Source: Heliocybe sulcata
Lineage: Eukaryota; Basidiomycota; Agaricomycetes; Gloeophyllales; Gloeophyllaceae
Assembly (NCBI GenBank): GCA_004369045.1
Contig: ML213516.1
Location: 410,703-474,702 of the forward strand
DNA length: 64,000 nt
Direction of reading: 5' to 3'
Of this stretch, positions 55,145 to 64,000 are shown one piece after another (position 1 is the first letter of the stretch; each line of letters begins with the position of its first letter). Below the pieces are notes generated by a model, which saw nothing but the letters and a program-made list of their open reading frames with translations, searched no databases and was not told the DNA's origin. The position numbers were made by a program, and so were the translations under genes.

Positions 55145-55937
55145 CTAGACGTCGCCGTCTGGGACAAGCGGCGAATGACCTTGACTAGCTAAGCAGTGCT
55201 GCTTCAAAGCCTGCCTCGTTCGGAATCTCCGAGTACACGCGGAGCATCGCAACGTATCCTGGGATATCTCGGTCAGAATCTGATTCGTGTACGCGTCAGA
55301 TCAGTGCTTCTTCAGTGTATGGAGACAGCTCACAATATCCCCTGTTCCATCATTAGGAATAGCACCCGCAGGCCCGTGGCCGGGAGTATCTTTCCAGTGC
55401 TGTTCCATGGCCTTCTGAGACGTGTATTTGCGACCGCACGTGGGGCAATGGATCGGAATAACCTCTGTTGCGGTACCCTTCGTCGAAGAAGTCAATCTGG
55501 GGTCATGCTAAACACAACGCGGCACGTACGTCGGCACCATGCCCTACAGCATCTCGATAATGCTGCTCCAGCGCACTCTGAGAGCAATACTCTCGGTTGC
55601 AGATATTGCACGTAACGGGAGGAACGCCTCCATGAGTGGCAGAATCATGGTAGTGCTGCTCCAGGGCTGCCTTGCTCTTGTATTGGCGGTTACAGCTACC
55701 GCAAAGGAAGATCTCTGCGCCTCCTGCAGCAGGTTCTTGAAGAGCGGCATTGTTTAAGGGTTCACTCATCATTTCAGGGAAGTGGCTCGAATATTGCTCG
55801 TCTTCTAAGATTAGTTCAACCTACAAGAGGATGAATATAAACCGAGGTTTGGAATATGACACACTCACTTCGTGGAGAGACGGCGACGATGGTGTCGAAG
55901 GTGCCTCCGATACAGAGTTAATATAGCCAAAAGGCAT
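55145..55937 (-). CDS. Four-finger C2H2 zinc-finger protein (JAZ/U1-like fingers)
   Basis: Four exons (55869-55937, 55530-55820, 55334-55507, 55145-55279; all phase 0) total 669 nt, 222 residues. Start MPFGYINSVSEAPSTPSSPS, then an acidic segment (VELILEDEQYSSHFPE). Four fingers of one type follow: CGSCNRQYKSKAALEQHYHD, CNICNREYCSQSALEQHYRD, CPTCGRKYTSQKAMEQHWKD and CSACTRRFRTRQALKQHCLA, each with the second His 5-6 residues after QH. The C-x2-C-x12-H-x5/6-H spacing with [AM]xQH[YW] resembles JAZ/U1-type fingers, which often bind dsRNA or structured RNA, so RNA binding is as likely as DNA binding. The last finger needs the third intron (55280-55333); without splicing the protein would stop at 55301 with three fingers. 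Each exon from 2 on carries one or two whole fingers. Confidence 0.82.
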
Positions 55938-56638
55938 GGTGGCCTATGTACTCAATCAAGAGCAAAGTGGGAGGCCCTTTGCAGTTGCTCAATCGAAACG
56001 CTTGGACCATGCGTAGTGCGCATGAGCTCAGGTAATTGTTCCGATGATCATAGCTTTGCTGTGTCTCTACTGCTCTTTGTCCGTAGGGCATGATTCGAGG
56101 CTTGCAACGCATTATCTTTGAGACCTTGAAGGTCCTTGCAATAGCCTCGCAGTACTAGGGGCATCTATGAGCATGACCCCAGTCCCAGAAGCGATGAGTG
56201 GACCAAGGTCTCTCGGGCCACTCGAGTGGCATCTGAATAGAGACCTGCCATGAAGACCTGAATGCACGCAATCACTGTAGACATCGCGCCGTCGGTCGAG
56301 GAGCACGAAACGACGGTAGAAACGCAAGGGCAGCGGTCTTACGAGCGTGTCCTGCTCCCTGTGAAATCACCTGTCGCAACCGACCCAATCAAACGTAAAC
56401 CATATCACAGATACATAATTGCGCCACCACATAAGCGTAATAATCACAGAGAAACATCAAACCGTCGGGGATTGAGTGGATTAGAGCAGACTATGAAGCT
56501 TCGAAGGTTCCTGGTATAGAGGGTCGCGGCCGTGCGCCACCGAGCTCGCCAGATAATTGCAAACAAGTCGGCTTTACCCGGACTTTCGCTTCCCCCCTTC
56601 GATCAGTTTAAGTAGTCGGGCATCCCTTAATTTTCGAG
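55938..56638. other. Divergent promoter region, zinc-finger gene / SHMT
   Basis: 700 bp between the zinc-finger start (55937, minus) and the SHMT start (56639, plus). A C/T-rich tract precedes the SHMT ATG (56591-56602). No further gene seen. Confidence 0.5.
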
Positions 56639-58561
56639 ATGTATCGCTTGCTCAGTCGACCTTTGCTTCGTACCACCACCGTCCCCTCCCGCTCCTTACG
56701 GATTCCCAGAGCGACCATGGCCACATCGAACACCCCGGACTTCGTATGTCGCTACCCCTCTTGTGCTCTCTACATCTGACTCAACTCATCCTGCAATCTT
56801 TGACAGAACAAGCCGTTGTACGCTCCTTTGAGCGAGCTCGACCCCGAGGTAGCAAACATCATCGACAAGGAGACATGGAGACAATATTCGGGGCTTGAGC
56901 TGATCGCTTCAGAGGTGCGTTCACTCCTGACATGTATTGATTGTTCGGCTAAGCGAGGTCTGGACAGAACTTGACCAGCCGGGCTGTCATGGAAGCCAAT
57001 GGCTCTATCCTGACGAACAAGTACTCCGAAGGTCTCCCATCAGCGAGGTACTACGGCGGTAATGAATTCATTGACGAGCTCGAGGTCCTCTGTCGGAAGC
57101 GGGCTCTGGAGGCGTTCCACTTGGACCCCGCAAAGTGGGGGGTCAATGTGCAGCCGTACTCTGGCAGCGTAAGTACCGTACCAATCCTTATTGATTCCGA
57201 CAGCTTATCCACTTTTGGTCCCTAGACCGCAAAGTATGTACATCGTGCGAATCGATGTTCCGCAACTCACTCGTTCCCTTGTCCAGCTTTGCTGCCTTGA
57301 CTGCCTTATTGCAGCCCCAGGATCGCCTCATGGGTCTTGGTTTGCCCGACGGCGGCCACTTGACCCACGGGTACTACACCGCCAAGAAGAAGATCACCGC
57401 CTCCTCGATCTACTTCCAGTCCTTCCCGTACAGTCTCGATCCCAGCACGCAGCTGATCGACTACGGGGCTCTGGCAAAACAGGCGAAAGTCTTCAAGGTG
57501 AGATATACAGTTTGTACTCTTCGGACCGATGCTGACTGTGGCGCAGCCCCGCCTGGTCATCTGCGGTGCCTCCGCGTACCCGCGAGACTGGGACTATGCC
57601 GCGCTGCGCAAAGTGTGTGACGAGCACGGCGCGTTCCTGATGGCGGACATTGCGCACACGAGCGGTCTCGTCGCTGCGCAGGAGCTGGACAACCCCTTCG
57701 AGTACTGCGATGTCGTCACCACCACAACGTGAGTGTCTTGGCAAAATGGAGATCCTCGCTGACCCGGACCCCACAGCCATAAAACGCTGCGTGGCCCTCG
57801 CGCTGGCCTTGTTTTCTTCCGCAAGGACTCTGCGCAGGCGAGCGACCTCGAGAAGCGCGTGAACGAGGCTGTCTTCCCTGCTTGCCAGGGCGGACCGCAC
57901 AACAACGTACGTAGCACGAAGTATGCACAGAACACCCCAACTCACCGCTTCATAGACGATCGCGGGTATCGCCACCGCATTGTACCAAGCGTGCCAGCCG
58001 TCCTGGAAAACGTACGCGAAGCAGGTGATCGCGAACGCGCGCGCATTGGCCGACGCGCTCACCTCGCACGGGTACAAGCTCCAGACGGATGGCACTGACA
58101 ACCACCTGATCCTCTGGGACCTACGGCCCCTCAAGCTGACGGGCAGCAAGGTCGAGAAGATCTGCGACCTCATGCACATCACCATCAACAGTGCGTCTCC
58201 CCTACTTGCCCTCTATCCTTGCTAACATCAAGCCTTCCTCCCAGAAAACGCCGTCTCCGGCGACGCGAACGCGCAGGCCCCAGGCGGGATCCGGCTCGGC
58301 ACGTCCGCGCTCACGTCGCGCGACATGCTCGAGGCGGACATGAAGGTCGTCGCGGACTTTCTGCACCGCTCGGTGCAGCTCTCGCTCGAGCTGCAGCAGG
58401 AGGCGGGCAGCAAGCTGCTCAAGGACTTTGAGCGCGTCGCGGCCAAAAGCGACAAAGTCCTCGCCCTCCGCCGCGAGGTGCGCGACTGGGCGCGCAAGTG
58501 GCCGCTGCCCGGTGTCGATGTGTCGGCGCTGAAGAAGCCTGCTGGCTGGCACGATGATTAG
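56639..58561 (+). CDS. SHMT: Serine hydroxymethyltransferase
   Basis: PLP enzyme that interconverts serine plus tetrahydrofolate with glycine plus 5,10-methylene-THF, the main one-carbon source. From the ATG at 56639 the protein begins [14 protein letters not shown], Arg/Ser/Thr-rich and without acids, a plausible mitochondrial presequence. An in-frame second ATG at 56717 (MATSNTPDF) would give a cytosolic form. Family segments in order: [111 protein letters not shown], the PLP-lysine region [36 protein letters not shown] and [14 protein letters not shown]. The end is KKPAGWHDD at 58561. Several GT-AG introns; about 500 residues, as expected. Confidence 0.95.
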
Positions 58562-58963
58562 ATGCTATATGCCGGGTTTTCTTGATGAGGAAGGAGGGCT
58601 TTCTTGACGACTTATTGTATATCAAAGATTCAACGTCACGAATCTTGGCACAAGGCGGGCATTCAACATCGTCTCGCCGCTTGACCATAGCTGTATTTGT
58701 AGATTCATCTATTGCTCGCTCGTTCTATATGGAGAGGCGCTACATTCATTGGGTGCTACTACTATACAACAGTGCTAATGTATGAACAGGATATCATGGA
58801 GTGATGAGTATATATATGCATATGGGACAGGTACTAAGCGTGTTTGACAACATAACAAAGGGCATGGATGAGAATGTGAAAGGAATAAAGATAATGATAG
58901 ATAAGGAGTGTCAGACAGAATCCGTCAAAGAAGAGAAGAAAGGTAGAGGGAACTGGAGCACTA
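58562..58963. other. Convergent 3' region SHMT / esterase-like gene
   Basis: AT-rich 400 bp between two stops, with a TATATATGCATATG stretch near 58810. It should hold both poly(A) signals; no gene. Confidence 0.5.
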
Positions 58964-60955
58964 TCAACACGTGTGCTTCATCCCAAGAGGTGGCCCATTG
59001 CTGAGCTCCATCCCGACCTTCTGAACGAGATTCATACCCAGCGGCTCCAAGGCGTCCCTCCAGGTCTGGCGTCTCCGTCGGCCCTCGAAGATACACCACG
59101 AGCGCTCGCCCGTCTCGCCCTCCGGCCCAAAGACGAACACATTATTCTCGTTCCACGGCATCTCGCCGTACGCAAACGATATCCACCGCTCCTGCACCGC
59201 ATCCCGCACGCGCGAGTATGCGTACTCATCCACGACCGCCATCCCCCAGTCCGCGTCTTCATACGAGCGCAGCGACCCCGACGACCCGGACATCATCTCC
59301 ACGTCCTCGTCCTCGTCGTCAGAGTCAGAGAACGACTCGGGGTAGAGCTCCGGCGAGGCGGGCGACGTCGCGACGGGGATATTGTCAAACACGTACGCGA
59401 GATCGACGGGCCCGCGGCCGGGGCCCTCCTGGTCAAAGACGTAGCGCCAGACACCGTGCCCGCCCCGCGCGCGCTTGATGCCGTCGGCGGCGCAGTCCGT
59501 GGGCCACGCGAGGCGCGAGTCGGTGATGAGGTCGAGGACCTTGTCAGGCAGGTCCTCAGGGTCGGTATGTGCGTGGATGTCGTACGCGCGCATCAGCGCC
59601 GAGGCTTTGGAGAGGGACTGGCAGATCGCGCGGATCCGCCGGGTGACGCCGTCGGGCGTCCAGAGGGAGGCCGGGAGCGAGTAGAGGTGCGACGAGGAGT
59701 AGGTGTCGCCGATGATCAGCGGCTGGAGGGAGGGGGCATGAGGGTGGAGGACGTGATGCGGATCAGGATGGGCAGTTTGTGAAGCGTGCATGTGCGAGTC
59801 GGCGTGATGGCGATGATGCTCGGGGAAGACTAGCTCTTTCCAGCCTTTTCGGAAGAACACGCCGTCGTCCGTGGCGCGCAAGTGTTGATGATGACCGAGC
59901 ATCACGAGCTTCTCTGCGTCGACCGCACGTAGTTGCTCAAGCGAATGTACACCGAGGGCGGACATCATCCGCGAGAGGTGCCATCCGGCGCTGTTGACGT
60001 CCGGCACATTGTAGTCGACGACAGCGCTCTGAACGATAGCCCGGTGGAACATGGGGTGCTCTTCATTCTTGGCAGAGAGCATATGGCACAAGATGTCCGC
60101 AGCTCCCGACGACTCCCCAAACAGAGTCACGTTGGTTGGGTCACCGCCGAATCCGGAGATGTAGCGATGCACCCATTCCATTGCTCGTCGCTGGTCCCTG
60201 AGACCTGGAGGGCAGATCAATCCAATCAGTACATGTTCTCAGGCTAGCTTCGAAGTGGAGTAAATGCCGTACCATAGTTGCCTACGCCCTCGTCACCTGC
60301 TTCAAGGTTGTCTTCATGGAGCATAGAACCGGCGGCAAAGCCTAAAATACCCAATCGATAACTTTGTTATGACCGCCGGACGTCAGTATGAGCGTCAGCG
60401 GGAAGAAGATGTGAGGTACGCACTTCAACGTGACCAGAATAATGGGCTTGCCCATGAGCATACTTTTGCGAACGAGAGCACCGCCGTCGTAGACCCAGCT
60501 TGAGCCAGTGCCGGTATTGCCGCCGCCGTGAATCCATATCATAACAGGGCATCGAGAGCTCGAGTCGACATCGCCTGGACATGTAATGTTCAGGTTGAGA
60601 CAGTCGAACTCGTGCTGCTTAAAGTTTTGCGGAGGGACTTGATCCTCAGTCAGGCCAAACACTTCGGCCTCTGCGCCCTTCACGCAGACCTGAGGGCATA
60701 TAGGTCTGGGAGAGGGTCAGTTTTGTGTCATCGGAGCCAGGACAATGGACCGTACCCATATTTTGTCGCGTCGACTTGAACAGAGTAGGATGTACAGAGT
60801 TTAGACTGGCGGAAGCGAGCAGGGATGCTGGCGTATTTAATACCGCGGAACTGAGCAACAGGAGCCTCAGGACTAGAAACCGAATGTTCGACGCCGGTAA
60901 AGGCAGTCTTGAGAGCCTTGTGCTGCACAACCGGATGAACGACCTTGATCGGCAT
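58964..60955 (-). CDS. Type-B carboxylesterase-fold protein, probable pseudo-enzyme
   Basis: Alpha/beta-hydrolase of the carboxylesterase family. The start at 60955 (MPIKVVHPVVQHKALKTAFT) has no signal peptide. It is followed by VAQFRGIKYASIPARFRQS, EFDCLNLNITCPG, the oxyanion-hole segment MIWIHGGGNTGTGSSWVYDG, NYRLGILGFAAGS (joined over an intron), LRDQRRAMEWVHRYISGFGG and the nucleophile elbow VTLFGESSGAADIL. The other triad positions look altered. Where the family has the acid in GD..DEGT, this reads PLIIGDTYSSSHLY. Where the catalytic His precedes the VDLLYVF-like strand, it reads GRGPVDLAYVFDN. A His-rich insert (EHHRHHADSHMHASQTAH) and an acidic stretch (SDSDDEDEDVEMM) interrupt the domain. 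The stop is at 58964. Intact open frame over a 1.26-kb last exon. Likely cytosolic; activity doubtful. Confidence 0.85.
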
Positions 60956-62564
60956 AGCTGCAGACGAGCGAGACGCAACACAGGCGTGCTGAAACCGTGA
61001 TTTAATTCCGCGGTGCGGGGGTGGGGGAGGAACAGGAGTATGGAGGGATTCGAGGCTAGGGTCTGGAGTTTAAGTAAGGATTGGGTCTTCGAGGCTCGCG
61101 ATCCCGTTCAGACCCGATAGAGATCATCTAGGAGGACGTACAGCGATAACTGGAGGGTTTAGCCCAAAGAGGCAGGCGCGATGTTGTTGTGACCTCTGTC
61201 GGTAGATCAGTCACGTGCGCCGGCGATTCCAGATTGAATTGAACGGAACTTGCGAGAAACCACGGGGTCTATTCTGGGCCCTTTGCATCAACAGTGACTA
61301 GTGACTGCTAGGCTTGATGTCAATATGACGCTCCTTGACTACATCGCCTTCTAGGGTTCTTTACTCACCTTTCCCAATACAATGCCGGGATACCACTCCA
61401 TCCTCGAAGGCGCCACTGGGTGTACACGGAGCCGTATTCAATATTGCACTCTAACCACACCTAAACCAAGTTAGTGTGCAGCCAAGATCGTCGTCTGGAA
61501 CAGCCGAACCAGGAAGGCTCGGACAACAGCGGAGGACGGGAAGCGCAACATCTTTTCTCACCGCCACGTACTTGTGGGGTCGTGTCTTTGAGGCTGTTTA
61601 CGTAGGGTGGGTAAAACTGCGCGTAGCTGAAGGCTTCGTACCTAGAATTGCGGATTGCTACGGCCAGTCCGGAATGCGGGACGAATAGAAGCCGAGCATG
61701 ATGGAATCGAGGGGGTGAAGCGGCGAAAGGCACGGCGAAATGAAGAGCCTGTTTGTAGATTTTCCGGACCTACGCTCGAGGCGCAGTTGATGTCTAAGAC
61801 ATCTCCTAACCGTCTAGTAGGCACTGCGCCACCAAGGATGACGCAGTGCTCAGCCGGCTCATCATTCTACTACTAGACATGATACGTAGGAGAGACAGGT
61901 CTTAGGTCCCGCCTCTACCCATTGTCTCAAAAGCCAGTAGCCAGAATGCTACAGCGCACTATCAGCACGGAGACGTACGCAAGAGTCCACATAACACTCA
62001 CCTCTTTACGAAACGATCGCAACGTGCAGAACGACGCACACAGTTATTCCTGAAAGCCGGGTTATCTCAGGGAACTACGGGAATGGCTCCATAGGTAAAC
62101 TTGTCCATGGATCACAACGAACACAAGCATGTTGCAGTTCTTGAGGTACATTTCTCTGATCTCTGATGGCGCAGTCAATCGCATACCTCGCACTTAACTC
62201 ACAAGATCACTCATGCAGTCTGGGCTCTACAGACGTGCACAGAAGCCAGCACAATGACATATATATTCTGGAACAACAGGCGGGACATGCGAGGTAGACA
62301 GAGGACGTGGTGGAAGAGCAGAGACAAGAAGTGGTGGCCATCGATATCGATGACGGAGATAAAACCACAAGTGTTATGGTATTGTCACCTGGCGCGTCAC
62401 ATCAGTGGCGGTCACGTCTCCGTTGTGGCCACAGGCTCCTGAGGTTCCTGTGGCAAGACAGGAGACAGAGAGAGTCAATGAGAAGGTGACTATTAAATAT
62501 TAAGCACCCTAATATAATCGGTGTTTATTTGAGTGGCATTCAGTCAGTCGATTGCAATCTGGAA
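60956..62564. other. 1.6-kb intergenic region
   Basis: Promoter of the esterase-like gene at its left end. No recognised coding signal, repeat or RNA gene otherwise. Confidence 0.45.
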
Positions 62565-63029
62565 CTAATCCATTTGCACGCAGTACTCAGATCTTAGGTA
62601 TTTCATTTCGGCTGTGGAGTTAATGTACAGGTAAGCTTCACCCGCAATTGTGGGATGAATACCGTTGAATGCTGACTCTGAAGAAAGTAGAAGATGCTTT
62701 TTAGGCATTATTGCGTTTATGCGTTCGGAACTGCACGTAACAGGATGCAAGGTATCACCCGTGCATTGATACGTAGCTGAAGGCTGACTTCCACCAACGA
62801 CTACCCAGCGTCGCACACATCCTTCTTTAAACATCATTTGAGGAGTGATTTGGTCCCGCATAACCTCCAACTCGTGAAAAGGCATACAAAGATAGCCCAC
62901 ACTTTCGCGTCGCCCAAGATACACTTGGCGATTAATGGGGAAACGGCGGTTCCGCAGTTCTGTAGCTCTGAATTCACTGGAAGCCAACAAAAGCCCCAAA
63001 TATACAATATAATACAAACTCAGCACCAC
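62565..63029 (-). CDS. Small putative secreted protein, unknown family
   Basis: A single open frame of 154 residues that I do not recognise. The N-terminus MVLSLYYIVYLGLLLASSEF is hydrophobic and could be a signal peptide cut after about residue 20. The remainder has six cysteines (e.g. GYLCMPFHE, KEGCVRRWVV, TYQCTGDTLHPVTCSSE, SEYCVQMD), which would suit disulfide bonds outside the cell. The C-terminal part has one possible N-glycosylation site (INSTAEM). No neighbouring gene gives context and no intron is evident. It may be an effector-like secreted protein or a chance open frame. Confidence 0.4.
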   Translation of the reverse strand: MVLSLYYIVYLGLLLASSEFRATELRNRRFPINRQVYLGRRESVGYLCMPFHELEVMRDQITPQMMFKEGCVRRWVVVGGSQPSATYQCTGDTLHPVTCSSERINAIMPKKHLLLSSESAFNGIHPTIAGEAYLYINSTAEMKYLRSEYCVQMD

Positions 63030-64000
63030 AATCAGAAGCGAAGACGACTCCAGATCAGCGTCAAGCTTGAACCGGGAGCACCATCACGGACGCAATACCT
63101 AGGGCCAGAGGATCGTCCATCTAGCTTCAAGAGGTATGCAGGATATTTCCGTGCCAGGACACATGACAATTTTGCAGCGAGAATGATCCGTGCTAGCCTG
63201 CGAGTAACTTAAGTTAAGTGGGCTGGCTGGTAGTGGAACTGGATATGCGAACCTGGAGCGCTGTCTGCCGTGAGGCTACTGGACGTCTGGTCCTTGAATT
63301 TGCATGATATATCCCCATCATATGGTTCTCGACCAGGTTGGTCCACGGCCTACACCGGGGCGAAGAATGGAAGCAGCTTCCGCCATATTGCCGAAGGCAA
63401 GGCCTAACCTTAGGTATGGTCCAATATTGTGCCAGCGCAAAATTGAGAGCGTATAATCTTAGACAAAATGAAATTGCTGGAAGGACTTACGCTCGTCTCA
63501 GTATACTGCGATGTCCCTGTATACCATGCGAACTTGAACGCGGGCCAATATCGTATTCAACGACCGCAGAGAACACTGTCAATCACAGATGAACTAGTAC
63601 CACCGAAGCTCGTGCGACAGAAAAGGGCAATGATCTTAGCCCGGGATGCGCACGCGATGCTGAGCGTCGATCATCGCAGTCCGGCCCTGCGGGATATGTA
63701 GCTTGAATCCTGGATCTGTGGTGCTTGCGGGAACGCGGCAAGGGTGCGTCAAAGAGTGTTCCTAAAATGTAGTTGAGAGATGAGGACCCTGTAGCCCGGC
63801 ATTGATGATCTTGAATGACGGTAGAGGAGTCATGTAGTACAAGTGTACGAGCAAGATGGCCTTGTCAATGGTCGCCACCAGTGACAAATCTCCCTCGGAC
63901 GGCATGCAGAGCAGCCTAATATGCGCATATTATCATACAAAAGCAAGTGGTAAAGAATATCCGAGATAGATACGCACCTGGAATACAGCTACTGCAATTC
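63030..64000. other. Right-edge region without a supported gene
   Basis: Short frames on both strands (e.g. plus 63468-63701, MKLLEGLTLVSVYCDVPVYH) are unrecognised, and none joins convincingly to another. A gene extending beyond the window cannot be excluded. Confidence 0.4.

Noticed and set aside
58973-59782. 269-residue plus-strand frame
   Set aside because: Antisense of the large last exon of the esterase-like gene; Arg-rich and without known motifs.
1-64000. CRISPR arrays, prokaryotic operons, attachment sites
   Set aside because: Spliceosomal introns throughout show a eukaryotic nuclear origin, and no spaced direct-repeat array is present.

Overview
The window reads as nuclear DNA of a filamentous basidiomycete, most likely an agaricomycete. 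The host genes are cut by many short GT-AG introns of about 45-70 bp, lie on both strands, and are closest in style to agaricomycete families: a polypore-type F-box protein, a Pro/Ser-rich fungal hypothetical, a FET3/FTR1 iron locus and DUF4336 proteins. Assignments rest on reading translations and splice junctions by eye; no database search was run.

Layout. 0-0.7 kb: 5' part of a pogo/Tc1-like DDE transposase running off the left edge. 1.5-3 kb: D-amino-acid oxidase copy 1 (minus). 3.6-13.1 kb: housekeeping block of ribosomal protein eL42, the NatA subunit NAA15 (minus) and the cohesin regulator PDS5 (plus), the last two sharing a 157-bp divergent promoter. 13.7-15.2 kb: D-amino-acid oxidase copy 2 (plus). 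15.1-20.5 kb: a tandem segmental duplication; each unit carries an intact MTH1-like Nudix gene and the 3' end of the oxidase, and unit 1 has an extra ~1 kb insertion containing a 404-bp TA-flanked MITE. 20.7-21.7 kb: Pro/Ser-rich hypothetical. 21.7-26.5 kb: gene-poor. 26.6-30 kb: HIR1 histone chaperone. 30.3-31.9 kb: F-box protein. 34.4-36.8 kb: tandem pair of dimeric alpha-beta-barrel (ABM-like) proteins, with a decayed third remnant at 38.6 kb. 38.9-49 kb: reductive iron uptake locus, one FET3 multicopper ferroxidase and two convergent FTR1 permeases, with eight iron-GATA-type motifs (ATCWGATAA). 50-54.8 kb: tandem pair of DUF4336 genes duplicated with their flanking DNA. 55.1-55.9 kb: four-finger C2H2 protein. 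56.6-58.6 kb: serine hydroxymethyltransferase. 59-61 kb: carboxylesterase-fold protein apparently lacking two catalytic residues. 62.6-63 kb: small putative secreted protein.

How genes relate. The clearest functional unit is the iron locus: Fet3 oxidises Fe(II) at the plasma membrane and Ftr1 imports the Fe(III), and the repeated ATCWGATAA sites suggest joint control by an SREA/URBS1/Fep1-type GATA repressor. The oxidase makes H2O2 and the neighbouring Nudix enzymes belong to the family that cleans oxidised nucleotides; a functional link is only a guess. The dominant theme is local gene duplication: oxidase, Nudix, ABM-like, FTR1 and DUF4336 genes all occur as neighbouring copies. I found no convincing new multi-gene system.
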